A stretch of DNA of 64,000 nt from Hafnia alvei (GCF_964063325.1 NZ_OZ061315.1:2170001-2234000); one strand, 5' to 3'. Shown: positions 18,601 through 28,000, counted from the stretch's first letter. A program made the numbers and translations. Notes: generated by a model from the letters alone, not told the origin.

Positions 18601-19457
18601 TCCAGTTCCACCTTTTTATTCATCAGTTTCCCAACGCGGTAATAGATATACAGCAAGATCCCCATGACCAGCGTTAAACAGATGCTGGTGGCCGCGCCGA
18701 ATGGCCAGTCGCGGATATTCAGGAACTGGCTTTTGATCACGTTGCCGATCAGCAGGTTTTTCGCGCCGCCCAGCAGGTCGGAAACGTAAAACAGCCCCAA
18801 AGAAGGCAGCATGACCAGCAACGAACCTGCGACAATTCCGGGCATGGTAAGAGGAATAATAATGCGTATAAACGTCTGGAACTTATTTGCGCCTAAATCA
18901 CGCGCGGCCTCTAAAACCGATTTATCCAGCTTCTCGATGCTGGAATACAGCGGCATGACCATAAACGGCAGCAGAATATAAATCAGCCCAAGGATCACAG
19001 CCTCAGGCGTATACATAATGCGCAGCGGTTTATCAATAATCCCAATCCACAGCAGAACCTCGTTTAAATAGCCTCGGGTACTGAGGAATAATTTCAGGCC
19101 GTAAATACGGATCAGCGAGTTGGTCCAGAAAGGCACAATCAGTAAAAACAGCAGAAGAGGGCGAACTTTTTCCGGGAGCCGCGCCAGAATAAAGGCAAAA
19201 GGATACCCGATCACCAAACAACACAGCGTGGCGATGATGGCCATATTCAGCGAGTGCAGCAGCACTTCGGCATACAATGGATCAAATAAGCGAGTGTAGT
19301 TATCGAAGGAAAACACCATCTTTATCAGATGGGTGTCATCACGAGTTAGGAAGCTGGTGCCGATAATCATCAGATTCGGCATAAAAACAAACAGCACCAG
19401 CCAAGCGACCACGGTTGTGATCACCACGTTTTGAAAATACTTACGCGACTTCTTCAT
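18597..19457 (-). CDS. potB: Spermidine/putrescine ABC transporter permease PotB
   Basis: PotB is the first membrane subunit of the polyamine importer. The 286 residues include a cytoplasmic lead (MKKSRKYFQN) about ten residues longer than the E. coli annotation. The coupling loop is EAARDLGANKFQTFIRIIIP. It overlaps potA by 17 bases and potC by 4, so potABC is a tightly coupled unit. Confidence 0.94.
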   Translation of the reverse strand: MKKSRKYFQNVVITTVVAWLVLFVFMPNLMIIGTSFLTRDDTHLIKMVFSFDNYTRLFDPLYAEVLLHSLNMAIIATLCCLVIGYPFAFILARLPEKVRPLLLFLLIVPFWTNSLIRIYGLKLFLSTRGYLNEVLLWIGIIDKPLRIMYTPEAVILGLIYILLPFMVMPLYSSIEKLDKSVLEAARDLGANKFQTFIRIIIPLTMPGIVAGSLLVMLPSLGLFYVSDLLGGAKNLLIGNVIKSQFLNIRDWPFGAATSICLTLVMGILLYIYYRVGKLMNKKVELE

Positions 19458-20580
19458 TAGCCAGCACCACCTCCCAGCTTTCGACCCAAGTCACGGCCAT
19501 TTTCTGATCCAACGAATGATCGACGTCGGGGTCATCTTCGTTAAAGAATTCGCTCACCAGCACCATCTTGCCGTTTTCTAATTCAACGGTAGATTCCAAG
19601 GTCATGCCTTTATAGTTACGTTCGCGCACGTATCCGATGATGCCATCAACCTGTCCGGCATCGTGGATTTCTTCAACCCGGACATCTTCAGGGCGCAGCA
19701 GCACGTTCAGCTTATCGCCTGGCTGTACGTCCATTTCAGCATTGACGTAAATATTGCATTCACGGCCTTCAACGTTAGCACGCACGCGATATTCATCGAC
19801 GCGGTGCAGAACCTCTGCGTCAAAAATATTGATCTCGCCAATAAAGCTGGCGACAAACAGATTCTTGGGTTCTTCGTAGATTTCGCGCGGCGTACCGTCT
19901 TGCTCAATCTTGCCATCACGCATCACCACGATGCGGTCTGACATGGTCAGCGCTTCTTCTTGGTCATGGGTGACGAAAATAAAGGTAATACCCAGCTTAC
20001 GCTGCAAGGCTTTAAGCTCATTTTGCATCTGTTTACGTAGCTTATAATCAAGCGCAGACAGCGATTCATCCAGCAAAAGCACCTTGGGTTTATTTACCAC
20101 CGCACGCGCAATCGCCACGCGCTGCTGCTGCCCACCAGACAGTTGATGAGGACGACGCTGGGCGAACTCCTCTAACTGCACCATGCGCAGCGCTTCATGA
20201 GCGCGAGGAATAATTTCTGCTTCAGGGCGTTTCTGCATGCGCAACCCAAAAGCGACGTTGTCGAGCACGGTCATGTGCGGAAACAGCGCATAGCTTTGGA
20301 ATACCGTATTTACGCAACGATTCTCAGCCGGGACGTGAGTAATATCATCACCGTCCAAAATCACGCGCCCATCATCAACGTCTTCCAAACCGGCAATAAG
20401 ACGCAAAACGGTGGTTTTCCCGCAGCCAGAGGGGCCGAGAATGGTTAAGAACTCGCCATGATTAATAGTAAGGTCAAGATCGGTGATGATGTCTTTATCA
20501 TCAAAAGACTTACGGATACCTGTCAGACGAACAACAGGCTGTAATGCTGCGTTAGAACCCAGAGAAGATATCTCAGTCAT
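19441..20580 (-). CDS. potA: Spermidine/putrescine ABC transporter ATPase PotA
   Basis: PotA is the nucleotide-binding subunit of the polyamine importer. The 379 residues (E. coli 378) contain Walker A GPSGCGKTT, signature LSGGQQQR, Walker B VLLLDESLSALD and a C-terminal TOBE-type regulatory domain (from about residue 290). In E. coli this domain mediates feedback by intracellular spermidine. It is the first gene of the pot group and diverges from pepT, as in E. coli. Confidence 0.96.
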   Translation of the reverse strand: MTEISSLGSNAALQPVVRLTGIRKSFDDKDIITDLDLTINHGEFLTILGPSGCGKTTVLRLIAGLEDVDDGRVILDGDDITHVPAENRCVNTVFQSYALFPHMTVLDNVAFGLRMQKRPEAEIIPRAHEALRMVQLEEFAQRRPHQLSGGQQQRVAIARAVVNKPKVLLLDESLSALDYKLRKQMQNELKALQRKLGITFIFVTHDQEEALTMSDRIVVMRDGKIEQDGTPREIYEEPKNLFVASFIGEINIFDAEVLHRVDEYRVRANVEGRECNIYVNAEMDVQPGDKLNVLLRPEDVRVEEIHDAGQVDGIIGYVRERNYKGMTLESTVELENGKMVLVSEFFNEDDPDVDHSLDQKMAVTWVESWEVVLANEEVA

Positions 20581-21175
20581 TTATTTGCTACTCTATCCCG
20601 TTACGTGTTGCAGATAGAACCGCCGCTGAAAAAAAAGACTGTAGAAGCAGAAGACTCAAAGCAAATCAATGAGTCAGGTAGCTCAAAACCAGCGGCGCCA
20701 CTCAAAAATTAAGGCGCGAATAATAGACTGTGTGAACCTTAATTAAAAGCCAGCCTGCCAAGAAAACCTGATTTTCCCGCCTTAGACGCACCATGATGCA
20801 CTAATTTACCCCAAATGGGGCAGAAATCCTGCGAAACGGCTATTTTTATCCGGTATTACTTTCCTTACTTTCTTTAACTTTAGCTAAAAATGACCTGACG
20901 CAATATTTCCGTTTTGTGCCCTACGCATAATGTAAAACCTATGGCGAGGGCCTAGGGGATTTTTCATAATAAGAGACAGATCACATGATTATGAAGAGAT
21001 ACCCTTGCAAAGCCCCCACTTGACGTTGTCAGGCTAGCCCATTAGTCGATTGTTTAAACCCAGCATAAAATTTCAGGGTTATTTATCTAATGCGGCACTT
21101 GTCCTTCATTCTTAACCATCGATTATGGGAATGATGTGGACTGCGACGAATAACGAATCATTGCGAGACACTTTT
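20581..21175. promoter_or_regulatory. Divergent potA / pepT promoter region
   Basis: Nearly 600 bases separate the two start codons. No gene or small RNA with a terminator could be recognised. E. coli pepT is induced anaerobically, but I did not find a clean FNR site (TTGAT-N4-ATCAA) here. Confidence 0.4.
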
Positions 21176-22408
21176 ATGAATAACTTACTCGATCGCTTTT
21201 TTAATTATGTTTCTTTCGACACACAGTCCAAAGCAGGTGTACGTCAGGTTCCTAGCACCGATGGCCAGATGAAGTTGGCGCGAGCGCTACAGGCAGAATT
21301 GGTTGAGCTCGGTTTCGAGCAAGTTACGTTAAGCGATCATGGCTGTGTGATGGCAACGCTGCCGTCTAATGTTAGTTGGAAAGCGCCGACCATCGGTTTT
21401 ATCTCGCATTTGGATACCGCACCCGACGCCAGCGGTAAAAATGTGAACCCGCAGATCGTTGAAAACTATCGCGGTGGTGATATCGCCTTGGGCATTGGTG
21501 ATGAAGTTCTCTCTCCGGTGATGTTCCCCGTATTACACCAGCTGTTAGGCCAAACGCTGATTACCACCGATGGCAAAACGCTGCTGGGGGCCGACGACAA
21601 AGCCGGTATCGCCGAGATCGTGACCGCCATGCTGCGCCTCAAGCATAACAACATTCCGCACGGCGATATTCGCATCGCGTTTACGCCTGATGAAGAAGTC
21701 GGCAAGGGGGCTCAATTCTTTGACGTTGAAGCCTTTGACGCTGAATGGGCCTATACCGTCGATGGTGGTGGCGTGGGCGAGTTGGAATGTGAAAACTTCA
21801 ATGCGGCATCGGTGACGATTAAGATCGTGGGTAACAACGTGCATCCAGGAACGGCGAAAGGCGTGATGGTTAACGCGCTGTCACTCGCGGCGCGTATTCA
21901 CAATGAATTACCGCCAGAGCAAACGCCTGAACACACAGAAGGCTATGAAGGTTTTTATCATCTTGCATCGATGAAAGGTACGGTTGAGAAAGCCGAAATG
22001 CATTACATCGTGCGCGACTTCAGCCGTGAAGGCTTTGAAGCACGCAAGAAAAACATCATGGATATCGCGAAGAAAGTAGGTAAAGGGTTGCACCGTGACT
22101 GCTATATCGAAGTGACGTTAGATGACAGCTACTACAACATGCGTGATGAAGTGGCCAAACACCCACATATCATTGAATTAGCAAAGCAGGCAATGCACGA
22201 CGTTGGCATTGAGCCGATTATGTGCCCGATTCGCGGTGGTACAGATGGCGCGCAGCTCTCTTTCCGTGGTCTACCTTGCCCGAATCTGTTCACCGGGGGC
22301 TATAATTTCCACGGCAAACATGAATTCATCACACTAGAAGGCATGGAAAAAGCGGTATCGGTGATTATGCGTATCGCCGAGCTAACCGCGTTGAAAGCCA
22401 AAGGCTAA
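21176..22408 (+). CDS. pepT: Tripeptide aminopeptidase (peptidase T) PepT
   Basis: PepT is a cytoplasmic zinc exopeptidase (M20B) releasing the N-terminal residue of tripeptides, which completes the work of the Opp importer. From ATG 21176 it has 410 residues (E. coli 408) and begins MNNLLDRFFNYVSFDTQSKAG; the open frame extends to 21125 but the extra 17 codons have no counterpart. Metal and catalytic residues are visible in ISHLDTAPD, LLGADDKAG, TPDEEVGKG, TVDGGGVGELE and NFHGKHEF. Confidence 0.94.
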   Translation: MNNLLDRFFNYVSFDTQSKAGVRQVPSTDGQMKLARALQAELVELGFEQVTLSDHGCVMATLPSNVSWKAPTIGFISHLDTAPDASGKNVNPQIVENYRGGDIALGIGDEVLSPVMFPVLHQLLGQTLITTDGKTLLGADDKAGIAEIVTAMLRLKHNNIPHGDIRIAFTPDEEVGKGAQFFDVEAFDAEWAYTVDGGGVGELECENFNAASVTIKIVGNNVHPGTAKGVMVNALSLAARIHNELPPEQTPEHTEGYEGFYHLASMKGTVEKAEMHYIVRDFSREGFEARKKNIMDIAKKVGKGLHRDCYIEVTLDDSYYNMRDEVAKHPHIIELAKQAMHDVGIEPIMCPIRGGTDGAQLSFRGLPCPNLFTGGYNFHGKHEFITLEGMEKAVSVIMRIAELTALKAKG

Positions 22409-22422
22409 GCGCTTAGCCGCAC

Positions 22423-22449
22423 AAAAAAGCCGCTGAAATATCAGCGGCT
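22423..22449 (-). terminator. Bidirectional terminator between pepT and ygiN
   Basis: The stem AGCCGCTGA / TCAGCGGCT has a short loop. On the minus strand it is followed by a run of T residues, so it is strongest for the mdaB-ygiN transcript and may also help end pepT. Confidence 0.85.
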
Positions 22450-22480
22450 AAAGTCATAGACACAGTGGCAATAAAAACTG

Positions 22481-22795
22481 TTAGCAAACAGAATGATCGG
22501 TCAAGATGCGCAGGGTGACAGATTCTACCTGATCCTGCGTTTCTTCATGGTGGCGAACCATGTGTACCGTTTTAAGATGGGCATCCAAATGCGCGTGAGA
22601 TTCCCAACGTTCAACCATGAAAAGTGTGTCAGCGGCTAAACTCTGACGCTCGATAGCGGGCAGGGCATCCGTGAGCGGCGTGTACTGATAGCAACCTTCC
22701 TCCGCCAGCACTTCTGCCTGCAAAGCCTGAAAGCGCTTAACGATAGCGTCTAAATGTCCCGCACGAACTTTGATTTCGGCAATAACAGTAATCAT
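22481..22795 (-). CDS. ygiN: Quinol monooxygenase YgiN
   Basis: This is a small antibiotic-biosynthesis-monooxygenase-fold (dimeric alpha-beta barrel) protein. E. coli YgiN oxidises menadiol and forms a quinone redox cycle with MdaB. It has 104 residues, the same as E. coli, with MITVIAEIKVRAGH at the start, EEGCYQYTPL, and VERWESHAHLDAHL near residue 70. It lies nine bases after mdaB, so the two form one operon. Confidence 0.9.
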   Translation of the reverse strand: MITVIAEIKVRAGHLDAIVKRFQALQAEVLAEEGCYQYTPLTDALPAIERQSLAADTLFMVERWESHAHLDAHLKTVHMVRHHEETQDQVESVTLRILTDHSVC

Positions 22796-22804
22796 CGCAA
22801 TCTC

Positions 22805-23392
22805 TTATTTGTTAGCAAACACGGTTGCCAAATGGTCGCGGTAGCATGCAATGTTGTGCTCCACATTTGGATTCTTGATCACGTCAGTGCACAGGAAAGT
22901 TGGCAGACGAGTCATACCCAAGAATTCGTTGGCTTTATGGAAATGCATGTATAGGCCGTCAACGCCCTGACCGTGGAAGAACTGGTCTGGATCGTCGAAA
23001 GCTTCCTGCGGCGCATTCCAAGTCAGAGACAACATGTGCTGCTTACCCTGAATCAAGCCGCCAGAACCATATTTTTTGCTCGCGTCTGAACGGGTACGAC
23101 CATCGCTGGCGTACAGACGGCCATGACCTTCGGTGAAGACTTCGTCGATATATTTTTTAACGATCCACGGCTCGCCCATCCACCAGCCCGGCATCTGGTA
23201 AATAACCACGTCGGCCCACAGATAGTTTTGAATTTCTTGTTCGATTTCGTAACCGTGGTCAATCGTGGTTTCACGCAGTTCGTGGCCCATCGCAGCCAAT
23301 GTCTCTTTAGCGACGTCATGCAGAGTGGTATTCAGTTGACCCTTAGAATGGCCAAACGCTTTCATACCGTTGATCAGGAAAATCTTACTCAT
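22805..23392 (-). CDS. mdaB: NADPH:quinone reductase MdaB
   Basis: MdaB is an FAD-containing, flavodoxin-fold two-electron quinone reductase that protects against oxidative stress. ATG 23392 is preceded by GAGGAG and gives 196 residues (E. coli 193), beginning MSKIFLINGMKAFGHSKGQLN. The longer frame to 23470 runs through the ribosome site and is rejected. Conserved parts are YQMPGWWMGEPW and TEGHGRLYASDGRTR. The operon with ygiN is conserved. Confidence 0.93.
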   Translation of the reverse strand: MSKIFLINGMKAFGHSKGQLNTTLHDVAKETLAAMGHELRETTIDHGYEIEQEIQNYLWADVVIYQMPGWWMGEPWIVKKYIDEVFTEGHGRLYASDGRTRSDASKKYGSGGLIQGKQHMLSLTWNAPQEAFDDPDQFFHGQGVDGLYMHFHKANEFLGMTRLPTFLCTDVIKNPNVEHNIACYRDHLATVFANK

Positions 23393-23707
23393 AATTAAGC
23401 TCCTCATGCGGCGCAGAATAGGGCGTGGCGCCGTGTTGTGATTCGATAATGTCATTAGCAACTGAGGCAATTATCACACTATTTATTTTCATAAAATAGG
23501 CGATCTGAATCACAACACCTTTGCGTTTGAGTCAATAATTGAAGGTGGAATAGGATTAGTCTGGGCATTTGTGATTGTTGATCACAATACATTTGCAATT
23601 AACGCTATTTATAACAAAAAAACTTCCTCACATACTCACTCTCAGCAACAGGGCAACGCTTATGCCCAACATCACTCTGTTACCTTACAAAATCAAAAGG
23701 ATAGAAA
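23393..23707. promoter_or_regulatory. Divergent mdaB / dkgB promoter region with operator-like palindrome
   Basis: The 315 bases between divergent start codons hold no gene. At 23569-23587 is TTGTGAT-TGTTG-ATCACAA, a perfect 7-bp inverted repeat with a 5-base centre; it is CRP-like but one base longer than the standard spacing. Both flanking genes encode NADPH-dependent reductases, so a shared redox or carbonyl-responsive regulator is possible. Confidence 0.45.
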
Positions 23708-24523
23708 ATGAGCAACGCTAAAATGTTGATGCCAAAACTGGGGCTGGGAACGTTTCGCCTGAAAGAGCAGGTCGTGATTGATTCTGTGCGCAATGGGTTA
23801 GAGCTGGGTTATCGTCATATCGATACCGCGCAGATCTATGGCAATGAGGCTGAGGTTGGACAAGCTATCGAAGAGAGCGGCGTACCGCGTGATGAACTGT
23901 TTGTCACCACGAAAATTTGGCTAGAAAATCTTGCGCCTGAAAAGCTGATTGAAAGCCTGAAAGAAAGCTTGAAAAAACTGCGTTTGGCGCAGGTCGATTT
24001 AACCCTGATCCACTGGCCAACGCGTGATGCATCGCCAACCATTGCTGACAGTATGCAGGCGTTGTATCAGGCTCAGAAAATGGGTTTAACCAAAGCGATA
24101 GGGATTTCGAATTTTACTATCGAACAAATGAAGCAGTCCATCGATGCCGTTGGCGCGCAGAATATTGCCAGCCAGCAAATTGAGATCCACCCGTTCCTGC
24201 AAAATGAACAAGTGGCCACGTTTGCTGCGTCTCAGGGTATTCCAGTGACCGCCTATATGCCTCTCGCCTATGGCAAAGTGCTAACTGACACTGTCATTAA
24301 TCAGATTGCGCAGGCGCATGGTGTGAGCGCCGCGCAGGTGGCTCTGGCGTGGTCGTTGCAAAAGGGTTACACGGTGATCCCTTCGTCCACCCAGCGTGAG
24401 AATTTGGCAAGCAATCTAAATGCGTTGACGATAGTTTTAAGCGATGCGGAAATGAAGCAGATTGCAGAACTTGAACGCAATGAGCGTTTAGTCAGCCCTG
24501 AGTTTGCGCCAGATTGGGATTGA
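23708..24523 (+). CDS. dkgB: Aldo/keto reductase DkgB (2,5-diketo-D-gluconate / methylglyoxal reductase)
   Basis: This NADPH-dependent TIM-barrel reductase reduces 2,5-diketogluconate, methylglyoxal and other aldehydes. It has 271 residues (E. coli DkgB 267). The catalytic tetrad is visible as DTAQIYGNE (Asp, Tyr), TTKIW (Lys) and LIHWP (His), and the NADPH site as IPSSTQRENL. The AAAAGGA ribosome site is clear. It is transcribed away from mdaB. Confidence 0.9.
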   Translation: MSNAKMLMPKLGLGTFRLKEQVVIDSVRNGLELGYRHIDTAQIYGNEAEVGQAIEESGVPRDELFVTTKIWLENLAPEKLIESLKESLKKLRLAQVDLTLIHWPTRDASPTIADSMQALYQAQKMGLTKAIGISNFTIEQMKQSIDAVGAQNIASQQIEIHPFLQNEQVATFAASQGIPVTAYMPLAYGKVLTDTVINQIAQAHGVSAAQVALAWSLQKGYTVIPSSTQRENLASNLNALTIVLSDAEMKQIAELERNERLVSPEFAPDWD

Positions 24524-24572
24524 TTTTTATCGGTGAAAAACGTCTGTTGATCTAATGCCGAGTGTTTAAACA

Positions 24573-24610
24573 ATTGAGGCACATGGGGCAAGCGCCACAT
24601 GTGCCTCAAT
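24573..24610. terminator. Strong hairpin between convergent dkgB and rnb
   Basis: The perfect 13-bp stem ATTGAGGCACATG / CATGTGCCTCAAT has a 12-base loop. On the minus strand it is followed by TTGTTT, fitting the end of rnb; it probably serves both genes. Confidence 0.75.
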
Positions 24611-24618
24611 GCTTCAGA

Positions 24619-26559
24619 TTAAACGACAGGCTTGGCAATAATACTGCGCGTTTCTAGGCGCACTTCAACCAGATAAACCTGCAGGGCATCGCCCGTTTGA
24701 TAAACGGTTTCGCCTTTGATCTGTATGGAGCCGGTTTCTTGGCTGCATACCAGTTCATCACGCACGGCGTGAATAAAGGAAGATGGAATAAACGCCATCG
24801 CACCGTTATCAACCAAACGCACGCGCATGCCGCCCCGCGAAATATCAACGATTTCAGCGTTAAAGTGAATCGCTGGATCCGCTTTATCTTTCAGGAAGCG
24901 AGCATATAACCAATCACCCACGTCGCGTTCTGCCATACGATTCAGGCGGCGGCGTTCTGCCATCTGCACGGTAATAGCGTCATCAGGACGTTCGGCGGGT
25001 TTATTCGCAATCAGCGCTTTCAGCAAACGATGATTCACCATATCGCCATATTTACGGATCGGCGAAGTCCATGTTGCGTAAGCTTCTAAGCCTAAACCAA
25101 AGTGCGGGCCTGGCTCGGTGCTGATTTCAGCAAAGGTCTGGAAACGGCGCACGCGGCTATCAAGGAACGTGGTTGGCAACGAATCCAAATGACGACGCAG
25201 TTCGCAGAAGCCCTGCAAGGTTAATAATGCTTCTGCGTTGGCAGATACATCGTTGGCTTGCAGAATGCTCACGGCCTGTTCAACCAGCGCCGGATCGAAA
25301 CCAGAATGGATGTTGTAAACACCAAAGCCTAAACGTTCGCGCAGCATGATGGCGGCGCAGACGTTAGCGGTAATCATGCACTCTTCCACGATGCGGTTGG
25401 CCACACGGCGATGTTCGGCAATGATATCAACCACGCTGCCTTTTTCGCCTAAAACAAAGCGATAATCTGGGCGATCTTTAAATACCAACGCGTGCTGCTG
25501 ACGCCAATCAGAACGGGAATCCGCTAAACGATGCAACAGGCGAACCTGCTGTTCGATTTGGGCATTTTCCGGTTTCCAACTGCCAACGCCTTCCAGATAA
25601 TCTGAAACTTCGTCGTAAACCAGTTTGGCTTTAGATTCAATCCAGCCAGCAAAGAAGCGAATATCGTCAGAAATAGCGCCGTCTTTCTGTATTGTGACGC
25701 GGCATAGCAGCGCAGGGCGGCGCTCGTTAGGGCGCAGTGAACACAGATCGTCAGACAAATCGCGTGGCAACATCGGAATGTTGAAACCAGGCAAATAAGT
25801 CGTGAAAGCACGCACCTGAGCGATTTTATCCAGCTCGGAATCTTGTTCAACGTAGGCCGTTGGATCGGCAATGGCGATGGTTAAGGCCAGAGAACCGTCT
25901 TCGTTCTCCTGCACATACAACGCATCATCCATATCTTCCGTGCTGGCGCTGTCAATGGTGACGAATGGCAGAGAGGTGAGATCTTCACGCTCCAAGCCTT
26001 CTTCATGCATTTCACTACCAGACCATTCTGGTGCCGTGCGATCCAAACCATGACGGGAAAGCGTGACCCACCACGGCGCGAAATCATCATCCGCATCGGT
26101 AATAAACGTGGTGATATTGGCAAAGAAAGTGCGGTCGCCTTTCAGCGGATGCCGGTTCATCTCGGCAACGGCCCAATCGCCTTGCTTAAACTCATGCGTG
26201 ACGTTGTTGTCGGCTCTGCATGGGATTGCATCTTTCAGCAATGGATGGTCGGGGATAATGGAAAGGCGGTTATCACCATCTTTTTTCTGCACGCGGCCAA
26301 CGAATCTTGTCAGGAAAGGCTCAACCAGCTCTTCCGGCTCAACGACTTCACGATCTTTCTCAGTGTGAACAGCAGCCAGAACGCGGTCACCATGCATGAC
26401 TTTTTTCATGTATGGCGGCGGGATGAAATAGCTTTTCTGGGCGTCAACTTCCAAGAAGCCAAAACCTTTGTCGGTCCCTTTAACGACGCCTTCAACGCGT
26501 GGTGTCTGGGAGTGCAGTTGCTGTTTTAGCTGCGCGAGCAGCGGGTTATCCTGAAACAT
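24619..26559 (-). CDS. rnb: Exoribonuclease II (RNase II)
   Basis: RNase II degrades single-stranded RNA processively from the 3' end. ATG 26559 gives 646 residues (E. coli 644) beginning MFQDNPLLAQLKQQLHSQTP; the longer frame to 26607 has no counterpart. Cold-shock domains occupy the first ~190 residues, the RNB domain follows with the catalytic DSASTEDMDDAL acidic cluster and YATWTSPIRKYGDM, and a C-terminal S1 domain (EIVDISRGGMRVRLVDNG) ends the protein. It is followed upstream by yciW as in E. coli. Confidence 0.96.
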   Translation of the reverse strand: MFQDNPLLAQLKQQLHSQTPRVEGVVKGTDKGFGFLEVDAQKSYFIPPPYMKKVMHGDRVLAAVHTEKDREVVEPEELVEPFLTRFVGRVQKKDGDNRLSIIPDHPLLKDAIPCRADNNVTHEFKQGDWAVAEMNRHPLKGDRTFFANITTFITDADDDFAPWWVTLSRHGLDRTAPEWSGSEMHEEGLEREDLTSLPFVTIDSASTEDMDDALYVQENEDGSLALTIAIADPTAYVEQDSELDKIAQVRAFTTYLPGFNIPMLPRDLSDDLCSLRPNERRPALLCRVTIQKDGAISDDIRFFAGWIESKAKLVYDEVSDYLEGVGSWKPENAQIEQQVRLLHRLADSRSDWRQQHALVFKDRPDYRFVLGEKGSVVDIIAEHRRVANRIVEECMITANVCAAIMLRERLGFGVYNIHSGFDPALVEQAVSILQANDVSANAEALLTLQGFCELRRHLDSLPTTFLDSRVRRFQTFAEISTEPGPHFGLGLEAYATWTSPIRKYGDMVNHRLLKALIANKPAERPDDAITVQMAERRRLNRMAERDVGDWLYARFLKDKADPAIHFNAEIVDISRGGMRVRLVDNGAMAFIPSSFIHAVRDELVCSQETGSIQIKGETVYQTGDALQVYLVEVRLETRSIIAKPVV

Positions 26560-26698
26560 AGTATTGAAACGTAGATTCCGGCAGGTGGATGAAGTGAATG
26601 ACCTCAAGAGCGGTTCACATTTTTACGCGAATCAGTGCCTGTGAGCAAGCCCATGATGCGACTGTGGATGAAATGATCGGCAAATGGTGGAAATCTGC

Positions 26699-27811
26699 TC
26701 ATTCCCCCAGCGAAACGAGTAGCCGCTGGCTCCACGCGCCGGTTGCTAGCGCAATGATAAGCTCAAGAATTTCTGCGGCAGACAGCCCCGACTGAGTTAA
26801 AGACGCAATGTGATCGGGCGAGAACAAGCAGGGGGTTTGCGTGAGTGTCAGACTGGCCTGAATGATAGCCTGTTCTCGACGACTGCATTGAGAAAGCGCG
26901 GTAACGGGATTGGCGAGTACCGCATCCGCCTGCTGGCGATGTTTACTCAGCAGCAAGAAGCGACGGGCGTGGTGCTGGCTACTGCGATGACAGCCGAGAA
27001 GTCGGGCGCTGACTAAAAAGGCCAGTTCGCGCAGCGGTTGACGCAGTAGATCGCTACAGTTATAGCCTTCGCTAAAAATTTCACTAGTGATATCAACACC
27101 TTCCCCGTCATGCATCTTAATCAGCATTAAGACGATGGCGAGCCCCGATGGCGCCCCGCATATTGCCACCGGTGCCAGCGTGGCATCGGCACCGAGTGGT
27201 AGCCAAGGACGCCATGCCGCCGATGTCGCTTCCGTTAGCGGAGCCAATTCAAGGGTGGGAAATATTCTTGGCTCAGATGGTAATGGGCAGCCGGAAAGAG
27301 CCGCTGTCCCGGCAATAAGGCGAGATTGCAATACCACAAAGCCCACAATCTGTGACAGTGTCACTATATCGGGATAGGACAATTTTACCGCACGCAGCGC
27401 GCGCAAGGTTTGTTTCGTACTGCGCGTGGGGTCCCATGCGAGTAACCGAGCGTGCTCGGTAATTTGAGCTAAGCGCTGATTGCTTTCACGGGTGTTATGC
27501 GGGCAATGCAGCGGTGCCAACTGCTTGGCATAAAAAGAGCACAAAGGCGTCACCTGAGAAACTTGTGCCACGGTGAGCGCAATGCTTAAGCGATCATAGC
27601 GTGAGAGAGAGTACTCGCGCGAGACTTCAGGCTCTGAACCTAACAGCTCACGATAGGCATCGCCAACCTGTCGGAAATAGGTATCACGTTCAGTTCGTTC
27701 ATTGAATAACGGAAAGCGGCCCTGAGCCAAATGCTGGTGATTATCCGCCTCAGAGGTCGGTGCGTTATGGCGTGAGCTAAAAATCGTCAGCGGCGAGTTT
27801 GGTCGCTCCAT
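26699..27811 (-). CDS. yciW: YciW, AhpD-like (carboxymuconolactone decarboxylase) domain protein
   Basis: The protein has 370 residues with two alpha-helical regions of the AhpD/CMD superfamily: residues about 65-170 (with LSYPDIVTLSQIVGFVVLQSRLIAG split across helices) and about 235-360. The usual peroxidase motif CxxC-x3-H appears as CHRSSQHH, so the second cysteine is serine and the redox pair is incomplete. E. coli yciW is part of the sulphur-starvation response and its biochemical role is uncertain. Neighbours rnb and fabI are as in E. coli. Confidence 0.82.
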   Translation of the reverse strand: MERPNSPLTIFSSRHNAPTSEADNHQHLAQGRFPLFNERTERDTYFRQVGDAYRELLGSEPEVSREYSLSRYDRLSIALTVAQVSQVTPLCSFYAKQLAPLHCPHNTRESNQRLAQITEHARLLAWDPTRSTKQTLRALRAVKLSYPDIVTLSQIVGFVVLQSRLIAGTAALSGCPLPSEPRIFPTLELAPLTEATSAAWRPWLPLGADATLAPVAICGAPSGLAIVLMLIKMHDGEGVDITSEIFSEGYNCSDLLRQPLRELAFLVSARLLGCHRSSQHHARRFLLLSKHRQQADAVLANPVTALSQCSRREQAIIQASLTLTQTPCLFSPDHIASLTQSGLSAAEILELIIALATGAWSQRLLVSLGE

Positions 27812-27945
27812 CGGATATCCTTCAGGCGTCGGGCAAGAAAAGGGGGAACCCTTTATGAAACAGGGTACTATCCTTGCCGAATGCGGCCTAGAGATGAAAT
27901 ATTGTTAAGGAATAGCCTAGGCTGAAAAGGAATAACCGCGCAGAG

Positions 27946-27979
27946 ATAAAAAAATCCCCAGCCGAAGCCAGGGATTTTT
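27946..27979 (-). terminator. Terminator of fabI
   Basis: On the minus strand, AAAAATCCCTGGC-TTCG-GCTGGGGATT followed by a run of T is a hairpin closed by a stable UUCG-type tetraloop just beyond the fabI stop. Confidence 0.9.
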
Positions 27980-28000
27980 CAGCAGAATAAACGACGGAAA

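Noticed and set aside
20940..21170. FNR site for pepT
   Set aside because: No TTGAT-N4-ATCAA or close variant could be found, although E. coli pepT is anaerobically induced.
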